DNA of 64,000 nucleotides, from the NCBI GenBank assembly GCA_042408665.1, contig JBHOQW010000208.1, forward strand, positions 3,839 through 67,838, given 5' to 3'. The stretch is from CAUJGQ01 sp042408665. Its GTDB lineage: Bacteria > Chloroflexota > Dehalococcoidia > CAUJGQ01. The notes beneath the pieces were generated by a model. It saw nothing but the letters and a program-made list of their open reading frames with translations, did not search any database and was not told the DNA's origin. Shown here in pieces: positions 55,611 through 64,000 of the stretch (position 1 is the first letter of the stretch; every line of letters starts with the position of its first letter). Position numbers and translations under genes: made by a program.

Positions 55611-57056
55611 ATGCCGGCAACGCGCCTGCGCGATGCCATCACCGACGTGCCCGGCATCCGTGTCGGCCACTGGACTGACCGGCGCGGGGCCACCGGTTGC
55701 ACCGTGGTGCTGTGTCCGCCGGAAGGGGCCACGGCGGCCTGCGCCGTGCTGGGCGGCGCGCCCGGCACGCGCGAGACGGATGCGCTGGCGCCCGGCAACC
55801 TGGTGCAGCGGGCGCACGCGGTGCTCCTCACCGGCGGCAGCGCCTTCGGCCTAGACGCGGCCACCGGCGTGATGCGCTGGCTGGAGGAGCGGGGCATCGG
55901 CTTCGCCGTGCGCGGCACACGCGTGCCGATCGTCCCGGCCGCGGTGATCTTCGACCTGGGGATCGGCGACCCGGCGGCCCGGCCGGACGCCGCCGCCGGG
56001 TACGCCGCCTGCGCGGCCGCGGGGGTGGCCGTGGCGCAGGGGAGCGTGGGCGCGGGCACCGGCGCCACGGTGGCCAAGCTGGCCGGCTGCCCCGTGAAGG
56101 GCGGCCTGGGCACCGCCAGCGAACCCCTGGCCGAGGGGGCCGTGGTCGGTGCCGTGGTGGCCGTGAACGCGGTGGGCGAGATCGTGGACCCGCACACGGG
56201 CGCGGTGGTGGCGCCCATGCGTCTGCCGGACGGCTCCCGCGCGGACCCGTGGGAGCACCTGCGCACCCGCTCCCCAGCCCAGGCCGGGGCGGCCGTCTCG
56301 ACCGAGAACACCACCATCGCCGTGGTGGCGACGGACCTGCCCCTCACGCACGACCAACTCGTGCGCGTGGCGCTGATGGCGCACACCGGCCTGGCGCGCG
56401 TGGTGCGCCCGTCGCACACCCCCGCCGACGGCGACACCGTGTTCGCGCTGGCCACAGGCGGCGCGGCGGTGGCGGCCATTGACCTCATGGCCGCCGGCGC
56501 GCTGGCGGCGCGGGCGCTGGAGCGCGCCGTGCTCAAGGGGGTGCGGGCGGCCACCTCGCTGGCCGGGGTACCGGGGCTGGGCAGCCGCCCGCGCCTGGTC
56601 CGGCTGCGCGCGGCCGACCGCGCCTGGGTGGAGGCGTTCATCGCGCGCGAGTGGGGCGCGCCCGAGGTGGTGGCGCGCGGCGTCGTCTACCGGCCGGCGG
56701 AGCTGGACGGCTTCAAGGCGGTGAGCGAGGGCCAGACGGTGGGCCTGGTGACCTTGCACGTGGAGGGCGACGCCTGCGAGGTGGTGACGTTGAACAGCCT
56801 GCTGCCGGGCGCCGGCGCGGCGCTGCTCCAGGCCGCCGAGCGGTACGCGCGGGCGCGGGGTTGTACGCGGTTGCGCCTGGTCACCACCAACGACAACCTT
56901 GAGGCGGTGCGCTGGTACCAGCGCCGCGGCCTGCGCATCGCCGCCGTCTACCCGGGCGCGGTGGAGGCGGCCCGCCGCCTCAAACCGCAGATCCCGCCCA
57001 CCGGCGCCCACGGCATCCCCATCCGCGACGAGATCGAGCTGGTCAAGGAGCTGTGA
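55611..57056 (+). CDS. P1-family peptidase (DmpA/NylC-like) fused to a GNAT domain
   Basis: A 481-aa fusion. Residues 1-325 form a self-processing P1 hydrolase of the NylC/DmpA fold: AITDVPGIRVGHWTDRRGAT, HAVLLTGGSAFGLDAATGVM, VAQGSVGAGTGATVAKLAG, and the expected cleavage point Asn233-Thr234 in TENTTIAVVATDLPL, where Thr234 would become the nucleophile. Residues 326-481 form a GNAT acetyltransferase (LVRLRAADRAWVEAFIAREW, then GAGAALLQAAERYARARGCT and NDNLEAVRWYQRRGLRIAAV). The hydrolase acts on amides of D- or omega-amino acids in known members; the GNAT part could acetylate the released amine. The two activities in one chain are unusual. The ATG has a GGGGG stretch upstream. It is convergent with the CaiB-type gene. 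Confidence 0.83.
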   Translation: MPATRLRDAITDVPGIRVGHWTDRRGATGCTVVLCPPEGATAACAVLGGAPGTRETDALAPGNLVQRAHAVLLTGGSAFGLDAATGVMRWLEERGIGFAVRGTRVPIVPAAVIFDLGIGDPAARPDAAAGYAACAAAGVAVAQGSVGAGTGATVAKLAGCPVKGGLGTASEPLAEGAVVGAVVAVNAVGEIVDPHTGAVVAPMRLPDGSRADPWEHLRTRSPAQAGAAVSTENTTIAVVATDLPLTHDQLVRVALMAHTGLARVVRPSHTPADGDTVFALATGGAAVAAIDLMAAGALAARALERAVLKGVRAATSLAGVPGLGSRPRLVRLRAADRAWVEAFIAREWGAPEVVARGVVYRPAELDGFKAVSEGQTVGLVTLHVEGDACEVVTLNSLLPGAGAALLQAAERYARARGCTRLRLVTTNDNLEAVRWYQRRGLRIAAVYPGAVEAARRLKPQIPPTGAHGIPIRDEIELVKEL

Positions 57057-57075
57057 GCCGGCGGACGCGCGGCGC

Positions 57076-58266
57076 TCAGATGGCGCCTTGGTCGCGCAGG
57101 GCCACGATCTCGTCCCATGAGTAGCCCAGCTCTAGGAGCACCTCCTCGGTGTGCTGACCCAGCTCCGGCGCCGGCCCGCGCACCGTGACCTCGCTCACGC
57201 CGAAGCGGAAGGGGGCTTGTAGCGTCTCCATCCGGCCCAGCGAGGGATGCTCGATGGCGGTGAAGTAACCGTTGGCCCGCGCCTGCGGATCGCTTACTGC
57301 TTCGGATAAGGTTTGCACGGGCGCCCAGATGGCGCCGTGGCGGTCCAGGCGCTCACCCCATTCCTTGAGCGTGGCCGTGGCGAACACCTCGTCCAGGATG
57401 CGCACCAGCTCGGCGCTGTGTGCCTGGCGGGCGGCCATGGAGTTGAAGCGCGGGTCGTGCTCCAGGTCGGGTCGGCCGATGGCGGCGCAGAAGTTGGGCC
57501 AGTAGCGGTCGGCCTGGATCATGACCAGCAGGATCCAGCGCCCGTCGGCGCAGCGGTAGGTGTTCCAGATCGGGTTGGGGGGCGCCGCGCGGTTGTGCCG
57601 GGGCATGGAGGAGCCGGTCACCAGCGCCATCTGGATGTCCGTGGCCAGCACCCACAGGCCGCTGTTGAACAGGGAGAAGTTCACCTGCTGGCCGCGACCG
57701 GTGCGCTGACGGTCGATGAGCGCGGCCAACACGCCGCAGGCGATCACCACGCCCGTGGTGTGGTCGCCCATACCGGGGCGTTGCAGCGGTGGCGGGCCGT
57801 TCTCCGGGCCGATCATACCCATGATGCCGGAGCGGGCCCAGAAGGCGGCGTAGTCGAAGCCCAGCCGGTCGCGCTCCGGCCCGTGTACGCCGTAGCCGGT
57901 GAGATTGGCGTAGATCAGGCGCGGGTTGCGGGCGGCGAGGGCGTCGTAGGTGAGTTCGTAGCGGGCCACCCGCGCCGGCGTGAGGTTGGTGATGAACACG
58001 TCGGCCCGCGCCACCAACTTGCGCACGATGGCGCGGCCCTCCGGATGCTCCAGATTGGCGGTGATGCCGCGCTTGCCCCGGTTGTACAGGTTGAACAGGT
58101 GCTCCGGCGAGGCGCCCGGTGCGCGGAAGCCGCGCACGGCGTCGCCCTGCACGGCCTCGACCTTGACCACCTCGGCGCCCATGTCCGCCAGAATAGCCGC
58201 GCCCAGCGGCGCTGCCAGCCAGTTGGCCACCTCCACCACCCGGATCCCGTCCAACGGCCCGTTCAT
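57076..58266 (-). CDS. CaiB/BaiF-family CoA-transferase
   Basis: Family III CoA-transferase of 396 aa. The start with LDGIRVVEVANWLAAPLGAA, the GDAVRGFRAPG segment, YNRGKRGITANLEHPEGRAI, and the probable catalytic Asp168 in GMGDHTTGVVIACGVLAALI are typical. It moves CoA between carboxylic acids such as formyl, oxalyl, carnitinyl or aromatic acids; the substrate is not clear. The ATG follows GAGAGG and a promoter with -35 TTGCCG, -10 TACGAT lies upstream. It is convergent with the peptidase-GNAT gene and divergent from panB. Confidence 0.9.
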   Translation of the reverse strand: MNGPLDGIRVVEVANWLAAPLGAAILADMGAEVVKVEAVQGDAVRGFRAPGASPEHLFNLYNRGKRGITANLEHPEGRAIVRKLVARADVFITNLTPARVARYELTYDALAARNPRLIYANLTGYGVHGPERDRLGFDYAAFWARSGIMGMIGPENGPPPLQRPGMGDHTTGVVIACGVLAALIDRQRTGRGQQVNFSLFNSGLWVLATDIQMALVTGSSMPRHNRAAPPNPIWNTYRCADGRWILLVMIQADRYWPNFCAAIGRPDLEHDPRFNSMAARQAHSAELVRILDEVFATATLKEWGERLDRHGAIWAPVQTLSEAVSDPQARANGYFTAIEHPSLGRMETLQAPFRFGVSEVTVRGPAPELGQHTEEVLLELGYSWDEIVALRDQGAI

Positions 58267-58298
58267 CGACCTCTCCCCGTCACGGCATCGCGCAGCGG

Positions 58299-58327
58299 AT
58301 CGTACGGGCGCGACGCGGAAACGGCAA
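58299..58327 (-). promoter_or_regulatory. Promoter for the CaiB-type gene
   Basis: On the minus strand TTGCCG (58322-58327) and TACGAT (58299-58304) are 17 bases apart, about 33 bases before the ATG. It is back-to-back with the panB promoter, 12 bases from its -35 box. Confidence 0.55.
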
Positions 58328-58338
58328 CCGGCGGCGAG

Positions 58339-58366
58339 TTGACAGCGGGCCGGCGGCTGCTATGCT
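58339..58366 (+). promoter_or_regulatory. panBC promoter
   Basis: TTGACA (58339-58344) and TATGCT (58361-58366) are 16 bases apart, the best sigma-70-type promoter seen in the window. Transcription would start near 58373, giving a leader of about 230 bases before panB. Confidence 0.7.
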
Positions 58367-58372
58367 GGGGGA

Positions 58373-58603
58373 GCCGGCGACCCGGGAGGGCGTCGAGCGG
58401 TGTTTCCGGTAGCCCGGTTCCAAGCCGATGCACTCGCTCGTATCTCACGCGGAACGAGACGGGACGATGAACGGCAGTAACTCGGCGACAAACGCCCCGC
58501 GGCCTAGGGCTGCGCGGGGCGTTCGTGTGCCCGCGCGACGGGCTCTCGGCGCATAGGCAGGGACTCAGGCGACCCCGCACGGGGCGCGAAGAGGAGGTAA
58601 GCC
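58373..58603 (+). ncRNA. Long structured panB leader, candidate pan-motif/attenuator RNA
   Basis: About 230 bases of RNA precede the panB start with no supported small gene. A first stem is GAGCG...CGCTC (about 58396-58440) with inner pairs; a second, very stable hairpin has 11-base perfect arms, AACGCCCCGCG with CGCGGGGCGTT, around 58494-58526, in the position of a terminator. A structured element named the pan motif is known from leaders of panB, panC and panD in Chloroflexi, Firmicutes and Proteobacteria; I cannot verify its conserved bases here, so membership is a guess. The layout fits control of pantothenate synthesis by premature termination. Confidence 0.45.
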
Positions 58604-59455
58604 GTGGCGCGCATCTCGATCACCGACCTGAAGGCGATGAAGGAGCGCGGGGAGAAGATCCCCATGCTCACCGCCTACGACTACGCGACGGCGCGGTTGG
58701 TGGAGCAGGCCGGGGTGCCCATCATCCTGGTGGGCGATAGCCTGGGCATGGTGGTGCTCGGCTACGACTCCACCATCCCCGTCACCCTGGAGGACATCAT
58801 CCACCACACGAAGGCGGTGGTGCGCGGTACCCAGCGTGCCATCGTGGTGGCGGACATGCCGTTTTTGACCTACCAGGTCTCCGCCGAGGAGGCGCTGCGC
58901 AACGCCGGCCGCCTGCTCAAAGAGACGGGTTGTACGGCCGTCAAGCTGGAGGGTGGCGCCACGGTCGCCCCGACCGTCAAGCGCCTGGTCGATGCCGGCA
59001 TCCCCGTGATGGGGCACCTGGGCCTGACACCCCAGTCCGTCAACCAGCTCGGCGGCTACAAGCTCCAGGCCCGCACCCCGGCCGCGGCCGCCAAGCTGGT
59101 GAGCGATGCCAAAGCGCTGGAGGAGGCGGGGGCGTTCGCCATCGTGCTGGAGACCATCCCCGCCAACGTGGCGCGGTGCGTGACCGAGCGGGTGGGCGTG
59201 CCCACCATCGGCATCGGTGCCGGCCCGTACTGCGACGGGCAGGTGCAGGTGTTGCACGACTTCCTCGGCCTGTTCCAGGACTTCGTGCCGCGCCACGCCA
59301 AGCAGTACGCCCAGGTCGGTCAGGTGGTTCTGGAGGCCGTCCGCACCTACATCGACGAGGTCAAGTCCGGCGCCTTCCCCACGGCCAAGCACAGTTTCGG
59401 CATGGGCAAGGAGGCGCCCCAGGACCTGAGCGCCGTCTACGGGGGAGCGCGGTGA
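58604..59455 (+). CDS. panB: 3-methyl-2-oxobutanoate hydroxymethyltransferase (ketopantoate hydroxymethyltransferase)
   Basis: First step of pantothenate synthesis: it adds a hydroxymethyl group to 2-oxoisovalerate using methylenetetrahydrofolate. The 283-aa protein shows MLTAYDYATARLVEQAGVPI, LVGDSLGMVVLGYDSTIPVT, ADMPFLTYQVSAEEALRNAG and GHLGLTPQSVNQLGGYKLQA, all diagnostic. GTG start at 58604 with GAGGAGG upstream. Its stop overlaps the panC start by four bases (GTGA), so both products are made together. The long leader is likely to regulate it. Confidence 0.97.
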   Translation: MARISITDLKAMKERGEKIPMLTAYDYATARLVEQAGVPIILVGDSLGMVVLGYDSTIPVTLEDIIHHTKAVVRGTQRAIVVADMPFLTYQVSAEEALRNAGRLLKETGCTAVKLEGGATVAPTVKRLVDAGIPVMGHLGLTPQSVNQLGGYKLQARTPAAAAKLVSDAKALEEAGAFAIVLETIPANVARCVTERVGVPTIGIGAGPYCDGQVQVLHDFLGLFQDFVPRHAKQYAQVGQVVLEAVRTYIDEVKSGAFPTAKHSFGMGKEAPQDLSAVYGGAR

Positions 59456-60291
59456 ACGTCGTCCGGAGCATCGCGGAGTGCCGCGCCGCGCGGGCCGCGC
59501 TGGACGCCGACCTGGGCTTTGTGCCGACGATGGGGTACCTGCATGAGGGCCACCTGGCCCTGGTGCGCCGCGCCCGCGCCGAGTCCCGCAGCGTGGCGGT
59601 CAGCATCTTCGTCAATCCCACCCAGTTTGGGCCGCGCGAGGACTTCGCCCGCTACCCGCGCGACCCGGAGCGTGACCTCGCCCTGCTGGAGAAGGAGGGC
59701 GTGGACCTGGTGTTCATGCCGGAGGCGGCCGAGATGTACCCGTCCGGCTTTGACACCTGGGTGGAGGTGGGCACCATCACCCGCCGGCTGGAGGGGCGGG
59801 CCCGGCCCGGCCACTTCCGCGGCGTGGCCACGGTGGTGTGCAAGCTGTTCAACATCGTGCAGCCGCGGCGCGCCTACTTCGGTGAGAAGGACGCGCAGCA
59901 GTTGCGGGTGGTGCGCAAGATGGTGCGCGACCTCAACCTGCCCGTGGAGATCGTGCCCGTGCCCACGGTGCGGGAGCCGGACGGCCTGGCCCTGAGCAGC
60001 CGCAACGTCTACCTGTCGCCGCAGGAGCGGCAGGAGGCCCTGGCGCTCTCGGCCGCCTTGCGGCTGGCTCAGGAGCTGGTGGCACAAGGGGAGCGGCGGG
60101 CCGCGGTGATCCGCGCCCGCATGCGCCGCCGCATCCGCCAGGAGCCAGACGCCCGCATCGACTACGTCTCCGTGGCGGACGCCGAGACGCTGGAGGAGCT
60201 GTCCGTCGTCGACCGCCCGGCGCTGGTGAGCCTGGCGGTGCGGATCGGCACCACCCGGCTGATCGACAACGTTGTGATAGAATCATCTTGA
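59452..60291 (+). CDS. panC: Pantothenate synthetase (pantoate-beta-alanine ligase)
   Basis: Joins pantoate and beta-alanine with ATP. The 279-aa protein has the HIGH-like GFVPTMGYLHEGHLALVRRA, FVNPTQFGPREDFARYPRDP, VATVVCKLFNIVQPRRAYFG, EKDAQQLRVVRKMVRDLNLP and the KMSKS-like LALSSRNVYLSPQER. The GTG at 59452 lies in the GTGA overlap with panB. No panD (aspartate decarboxylase) is nearby, so beta-alanine is made elsewhere. A dispersed palindrome (60310-60369) follows. Confidence 0.97.
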   Translation: MNVVRSIAECRAARAALDADLGFVPTMGYLHEGHLALVRRARAESRSVAVSIFVNPTQFGPREDFARYPRDPERDLALLEKEGVDLVFMPEAAEMYPSGFDTWVEVGTITRRLEGRARPGHFRGVATVVCKLFNIVQPRRAYFGEKDAQQLRVVRKMVRDLNLPVEIVPVPTVREPDGLALSSRNVYLSPQERQEALALSAALRLAQELVAQGERRAAVIRARMRRRIRQEPDARIDYVSVADAETLEELSVVDRPALVSLAVRIGTTRLIDNVVIESS

Positions 60292-60309
60292 TGGCCAGCG
60301 ATCGGCGTG

Positions 60310-60369
60310 CCCTCACCCCGGCCTTCGGCCACCCCTCTCCCGCAAGCGGGAGAGGGGCCGGGGTGAGGG
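60310..60369. repeat. Dispersed intergenic palindrome, copy C (best copy)
   Basis: An outer stem of 14 bases (CCCTCACCCCGGCC with its complement) encloses a second perfect 12-base stem, CCCCTCTCCCGC with GCGGGAGAGGGG, around the loop AA. Together they can fold as a nested long hairpin or cruciform. It is 19 bases after panC. Copy B at 45334-45406 is the same element reversed; copy A at 22795-22856 is degraded. Confidence 0.85.
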
Positions 60370-60416
60370 CCGTGCTGGCCGTAGAATACTGATGCGCACG
60401 ATTCCTGGAGCTTTCT

Positions 60417-61172
60417 ATGGCCGGCCACTCGAAATGGGCCCAGATCAAGCGGCAAAAGGGCGTGGCGGATGCCCGGCGGGGGGCGTTGTTCACAAAGCTG
60501 TCGCGTGAGATCACCGTGGCGGCCAAGCAGGGCGGCCCCGATCCCGAGGCGAACTTCCGCCTGCGCCTGGCGGTGCAACGGGCACGTGAGGCGAACATGC
60601 CCGCGGAGAACATCGAGCGGGCGATCAAGCGGGCGGTGGGCGGCGGCACCGGCGAGGGTGGCGAGCTGCAGGAGGTCGTGTACGAGGGCTACGGCCCGCA
60701 CGGGGTGGCCATCCTGGTGGAATGCCTGACCGACAACCGTAACCGCACCGTCTCCGAGGTGCGCTCGGTGTTCACGCGCGGCGGCGGCAGCCTTGGCGAG
60801 ACCGGCTCCGTGGCCTGGCAGTTCGACAGCCGCGGCGTGCTCACCGTGGAGACCGACGGCCGCGACCCCGATGAGGTCAGCCTGGCCGCCATCGATGCCG
60901 GCGCCGAGGACGTGAACGTCTCCGGCACGACCGTCGAGGTCTACACCGCCCCCGCCGACCTGGAGGCGGTGCGCAAGGCGTTGCTCGACGCCGGCTACCG
61001 CGTCACCTCCGCCGAGCTGTCGATGGTGCCCAAGACGACGGTGCACCTGGAAGGTGCGCAGGCGGAGCAGGTGCTGCGCCTGCTGGACCGCCTGGAAGAC
61101 CTCGACGACGTGCAGCGCGTCTACTCCAACGCCGACTTCGCCGAGGAGACCCTGGCCGCCTACAGCGCGTAA
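60417..61172 (+). CDS. YebC/PmpR-family transcriptional regulator/translation factor
   Basis: A 251-aa YebC/TACO1 protein. The opening AGHSKWAQIKRQKGVADARR is diagnostic, with KLSREITVAAKQGGPDPEAN, EGYGPHGVAILVECLTDNRN and EVRSVFTRGGGSLGETGSVA. The ATG follows TGGAG. Its role in bacteria is as DNA-binding regulator or ribosome factor aiding proline-rich stretches; either is consistent. It precedes ruvC, as in many genomes. A TAGAAT -10-like box lies near 60380 and a hairpin follows. Confidence 0.94.
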   Translation: MAGHSKWAQIKRQKGVADARRGALFTKLSREITVAAKQGGPDPEANFRLRLAVQRAREANMPAENIERAIKRAVGGGTGEGGELQEVVYEGYGPHGVAILVECLTDNRNRTVSEVRSVFTRGGGSLGETGSVAWQFDSRGVLTVETDGRDPDEVSLAAIDAGAEDVNVSGTTVEVYTAPADLEAVRKALLDAGYRVTSAELSMVPKTTVHLEGAQAEQVLRLLDRLEDLDDVQRVYSNADFAEETLAAYSA

Positions 61173-61180
61173 CCGAGCAG

Positions 61181-61199
61181 GCCCCGGCCGAGCCGGGGC
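61181..61199 (+). terminator. Hairpin between yebC and ruvC
   Basis: GCCCCGGC-CGA-GCCGGGGC forms an eight-base perfect stem eight bases after the yebC stop. It is short of the ruvC start by 17 bases, with no T-run. It may be a weak terminator or a translation-modulating hairpin. Confidence 0.4.
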
Positions 61200-61216
61200 G
61201 GACAGGACGGCGGCCG

Positions 61217-61765
61217 ATGCAGCACGCCGACGACCGGCCCCTGGCGGATGGCGCCTCCCTGGTGGTGCTGGGGGTGGATCCCGGCTCGACCGTGACCGGG
61301 TACGGCGTGGTGCGCGCGCACGTCGGCGGGATGGAACTCCTGGCCTGCGGCGCCCTGCGCCCGCGCGGCGGCTCGCTGGTGGCGCGGCTGGTCGACCTGT
61401 ACGAACGCCTGCGCACCGTGGTGCGGGAGTGGCGCCCGGATGAGCTGGCGATTGAGGAGCCGTTCACGCGGGTGAACGCCCGCTCGGCCTTCATTCTCGG
61501 CAAGGCGCAGGCGGCGGCCATCCTGGTGGCGGCGCACGCCGGCGTGCCGGTGTTCGAGTACCCGCCGGCAGCGGTCAAACAGGCCGTCACCGGCTACGGC
61601 CGCAGCGATAAGGCGCAGGTGCAGGAGATGGTGCGCCTGCTGTTCGGCCTGCCCGCGCCGCCCCAGCCGGCGGATGCCGCCGACGCCCTCGCCGTCGCCC
61701 TCTGCCACCTCAACTACCGCCGTGCGCAGCAGTTGGCCGCCCGCGCCGGCCGGCGCTCGACGTAA
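61217..61765 (+). CDS. ruvC: Crossover junction endodeoxyribonuclease RuvC
   Basis: Resolves Holliday junctions. A 182-aa protein with the RuvC fold: LGVDPGSTVTGYGVV has catalytic Asp21, ELAIEEPFTRVN Glu80, and PADAADALAVALCHL Asp153 and Asp156. The linker PPAAVKQAVTGYGRSDKAQV is the family signature. ATG at 61217. It is followed by ruvA at 67 bases on the same strand. Confidence 0.96.
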   Translation: MQHADDRPLADGASLVVLGVDPGSTVTGYGVVRAHVGGMELLACGALRPRGGSLVARLVDLYERLRTVVREWRPDELAIEEPFTRVNARSAFILGKAQAAAILVAAHAGVPVFEYPPAAVKQAVTGYGRSDKAQVQEMVRLLFGLPAPPQPADAADALAVALCHLNYRRAQQLAARAGRRST

Positions 61766-61832
61766 CCGCGGGGACAGCCCGGCGCCCGATCCGCTACCCT
61801 GGAGCCGGTGCGCGGTCCCGGACATCAGGCGC

Positions 61833-62411
61833 ATGATCGACTTCGTCCGCGGCACGGTGGTGGAGCTGGGCCCCGACGGCGTGGTGGTGTCCGTTGGCGG
61901 GGTGGGGCTGCGCCTGCTGGTGCCGGCCGCTAGCCTGTCCCATCTGCCCCAGCCCGGCGCGGAGGTCACGCTGCACACCTATCTCCAGGTGCGGGAGGAC
62001 GCCCTCACCCTGTATGGCTTCCTCACGCGCGCGGAGCGGGACCTGTTCGCGCGCCTGCTCACGGTGAACGGTGTGGGGCCCAAGCTGGCCCTGGGCGCCC
62101 TGTCCGCCCTGCCCGCCGAGCGCCTAGCCGCCGTGATCGCCGCCGGCGAAGTGGAGACGCTGGCGCGCGTGCCGGGCATCGGTCGCAAGACGGCGCAGCG
62201 TATCGTGCTGGACTTGAAGGGCAAGCTGGCCGCGCCCGGCGCGCCGGCCGCCGCACCGTCCGGTGTCCTGGCCGTGGCCGCGGAGGCGCTGCGTGCCCTG
62301 GGCTACACCCAGGCGGAGATCGCGGCGGCCCTCGCCACCCTGCCGCCGGACGAGGAGCTGTCCGAAGAGGAGGCCGTCCGCCGCGCCTTCCAGGCCATGA
62401 GCGGCCGCTGA
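61833..62411 (+). CDS. ruvA: Holliday junction helicase subunit RuvA
   Basis: Binds four-way junctions and loads RuvB. The 192-aa protein starts with IDFVRGTVVELGPDGVVVSV (OB fold), has the two helix-hairpin-helix blocks (LLTVNGVGPKLALGALSALP, LARVPGIGRKTAQRIVLDLK) and a small C-terminal domain that contacts RuvB (ALRALGYTQAEIAAALATLP). The ATG at 61833 fits the family start; the open frame upstream to 61674 overlaps ruvC and is not supported. Unlike in many bacteria, the next gene is uvrB rather than ruvB. Confidence 0.95.
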   Translation: MIDFVRGTVVELGPDGVVVSVGGVGLRLLVPAASLSHLPQPGAEVTLHTYLQVREDALTLYGFLTRAERDLFARLLTVNGVGPKLALGALSALPAERLAAVIAAGEVETLARVPGIGRKTAQRIVLDLKGKLAAPGAPAAAPSGVLAVAAEALRALGYTQAEIAAALATLPPDEELSEEEAVRRAFQAMSGR

Positions 62412-62473
62412 CGGCGCGCCGGCAGCGCGGCCTGCTACCATGATCGCGCGTGCCCCGCACCGGAGGTGCCCGC

Positions 62474-64000
<1,527 letters not shown>

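Overview
This is a GC-rich, gene-dense bacterial chromosome segment with no rRNA, tRNA, CRISPR array, transposase or phage gene that I could recognise. Starts are often GTG or TTG, ribosome binding sites are purine-rich (GGAGG type), and several promoters of the TTGNCN-N16/17-TANNNT type can be read. The gene content fits a heterotroph of the Chloroflexota (perhaps near Thermomicrobia): many acyl-CoA dehydrogenases and CoA-transferases, paired bactofilins, a bacterial eRF1-like protein, a glutamine-dependent NAD synthase and a long structured leader before panBC. No outer-membrane gene was seen. The phylum is an inference, not shown by a marker gene.

Layout. 1-1.1 kb: FTR1 iron permease behind a promoter that carries a DtxR-like operator, plus the first codons of an exported protein running off the left edge. 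1.2-6.7 kb: CoA and fatty-acid metabolism, with a leftward operon (CoA-transferase, acyl-CoA dehydrogenase, VOC protein) and rightward SDR and enoyl-CoA hydratase genes. 7-10.3 kb: a leftward stress/ribosome island (tandem UspA protein; an operon of a 93-aa protein, an HPF-like protein fused to a sigma-region-2-like domain, and an eRF1-like protein). 10.5-12.8 kb: small unknown proteins and a MEMO-linked type radical SAM enzyme. 12.8-19.6 kb: NAD synthase, a phosphoribosyltransferase-CapA-PRPP synthetase cluster and an acyl-CoA synthetase. 19.7-24.8 kb: an unknown membrane protein with a small proline-rich partner, HemW and AspRS. 24.8-29.1 kb: a peptide-type ABC importer (binding protein and two permeases, no ATPases) and a MarR regulator. 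29.3-35.3 kb: SnoaL, sunset-domain, DUF302, GNAT/acyl-CoA synthetase and zinc-ribbon/FHA/HtrA proteins. 35.5-39.4 kb: three tandem acyl-CoA dehydrogenases, the last behind a TetR-like operator. 39.4-44.1 kb: two bactofilins and glpK-glpD. 44.3-50.9 kb: a membrane molybdopterin oxidoreductase, signal peptidase I, Hpt, a membrane-anchored glycosidase, NUDIX, nitroreductase, a second radical SAM enzyme and a zinc-ribbon protein. 51-64 kb: mostly DNA repair and housekeeping: polA, mutM, an unknown zinc-ribbon protein, a P1-peptidase/GNAT fusion, a CaiB-type CoA-transferase, panB-panC, yebC, ruvC, ruvA and the 5' part of uvrB, which runs off the right edge.

How it fits together. The most interesting block is 7.0-10.3 kb, where ribosome hibernation, release-factor-like and universal-stress functions sit side by side, one of them in an unusual domain fusion. 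Nearby and farther off (10.5, 11.0, 12.7, 30.6 kb) are very small proteins with short membrane segments, three of which share an upstream TTGCC(G/C)GACAGACG element. Other points worth attention are the iron operator at 1.08 kb, the panBC leader at 58.4 kb, a probable leaderless polA mRNA, two ACCGNNCGGT palindromes and the NylC/DmpA-GNAT fusion.

Intergenic stretches near or above 300 bases: 6695-7001 holds only a 20-bp inverted repeat and no supported gene; 58267-58603 holds two divergent promoters and the panB leader. All starts are my choices by ribosome binding site, family length and spacing; all functions are by motif recognition without database search.
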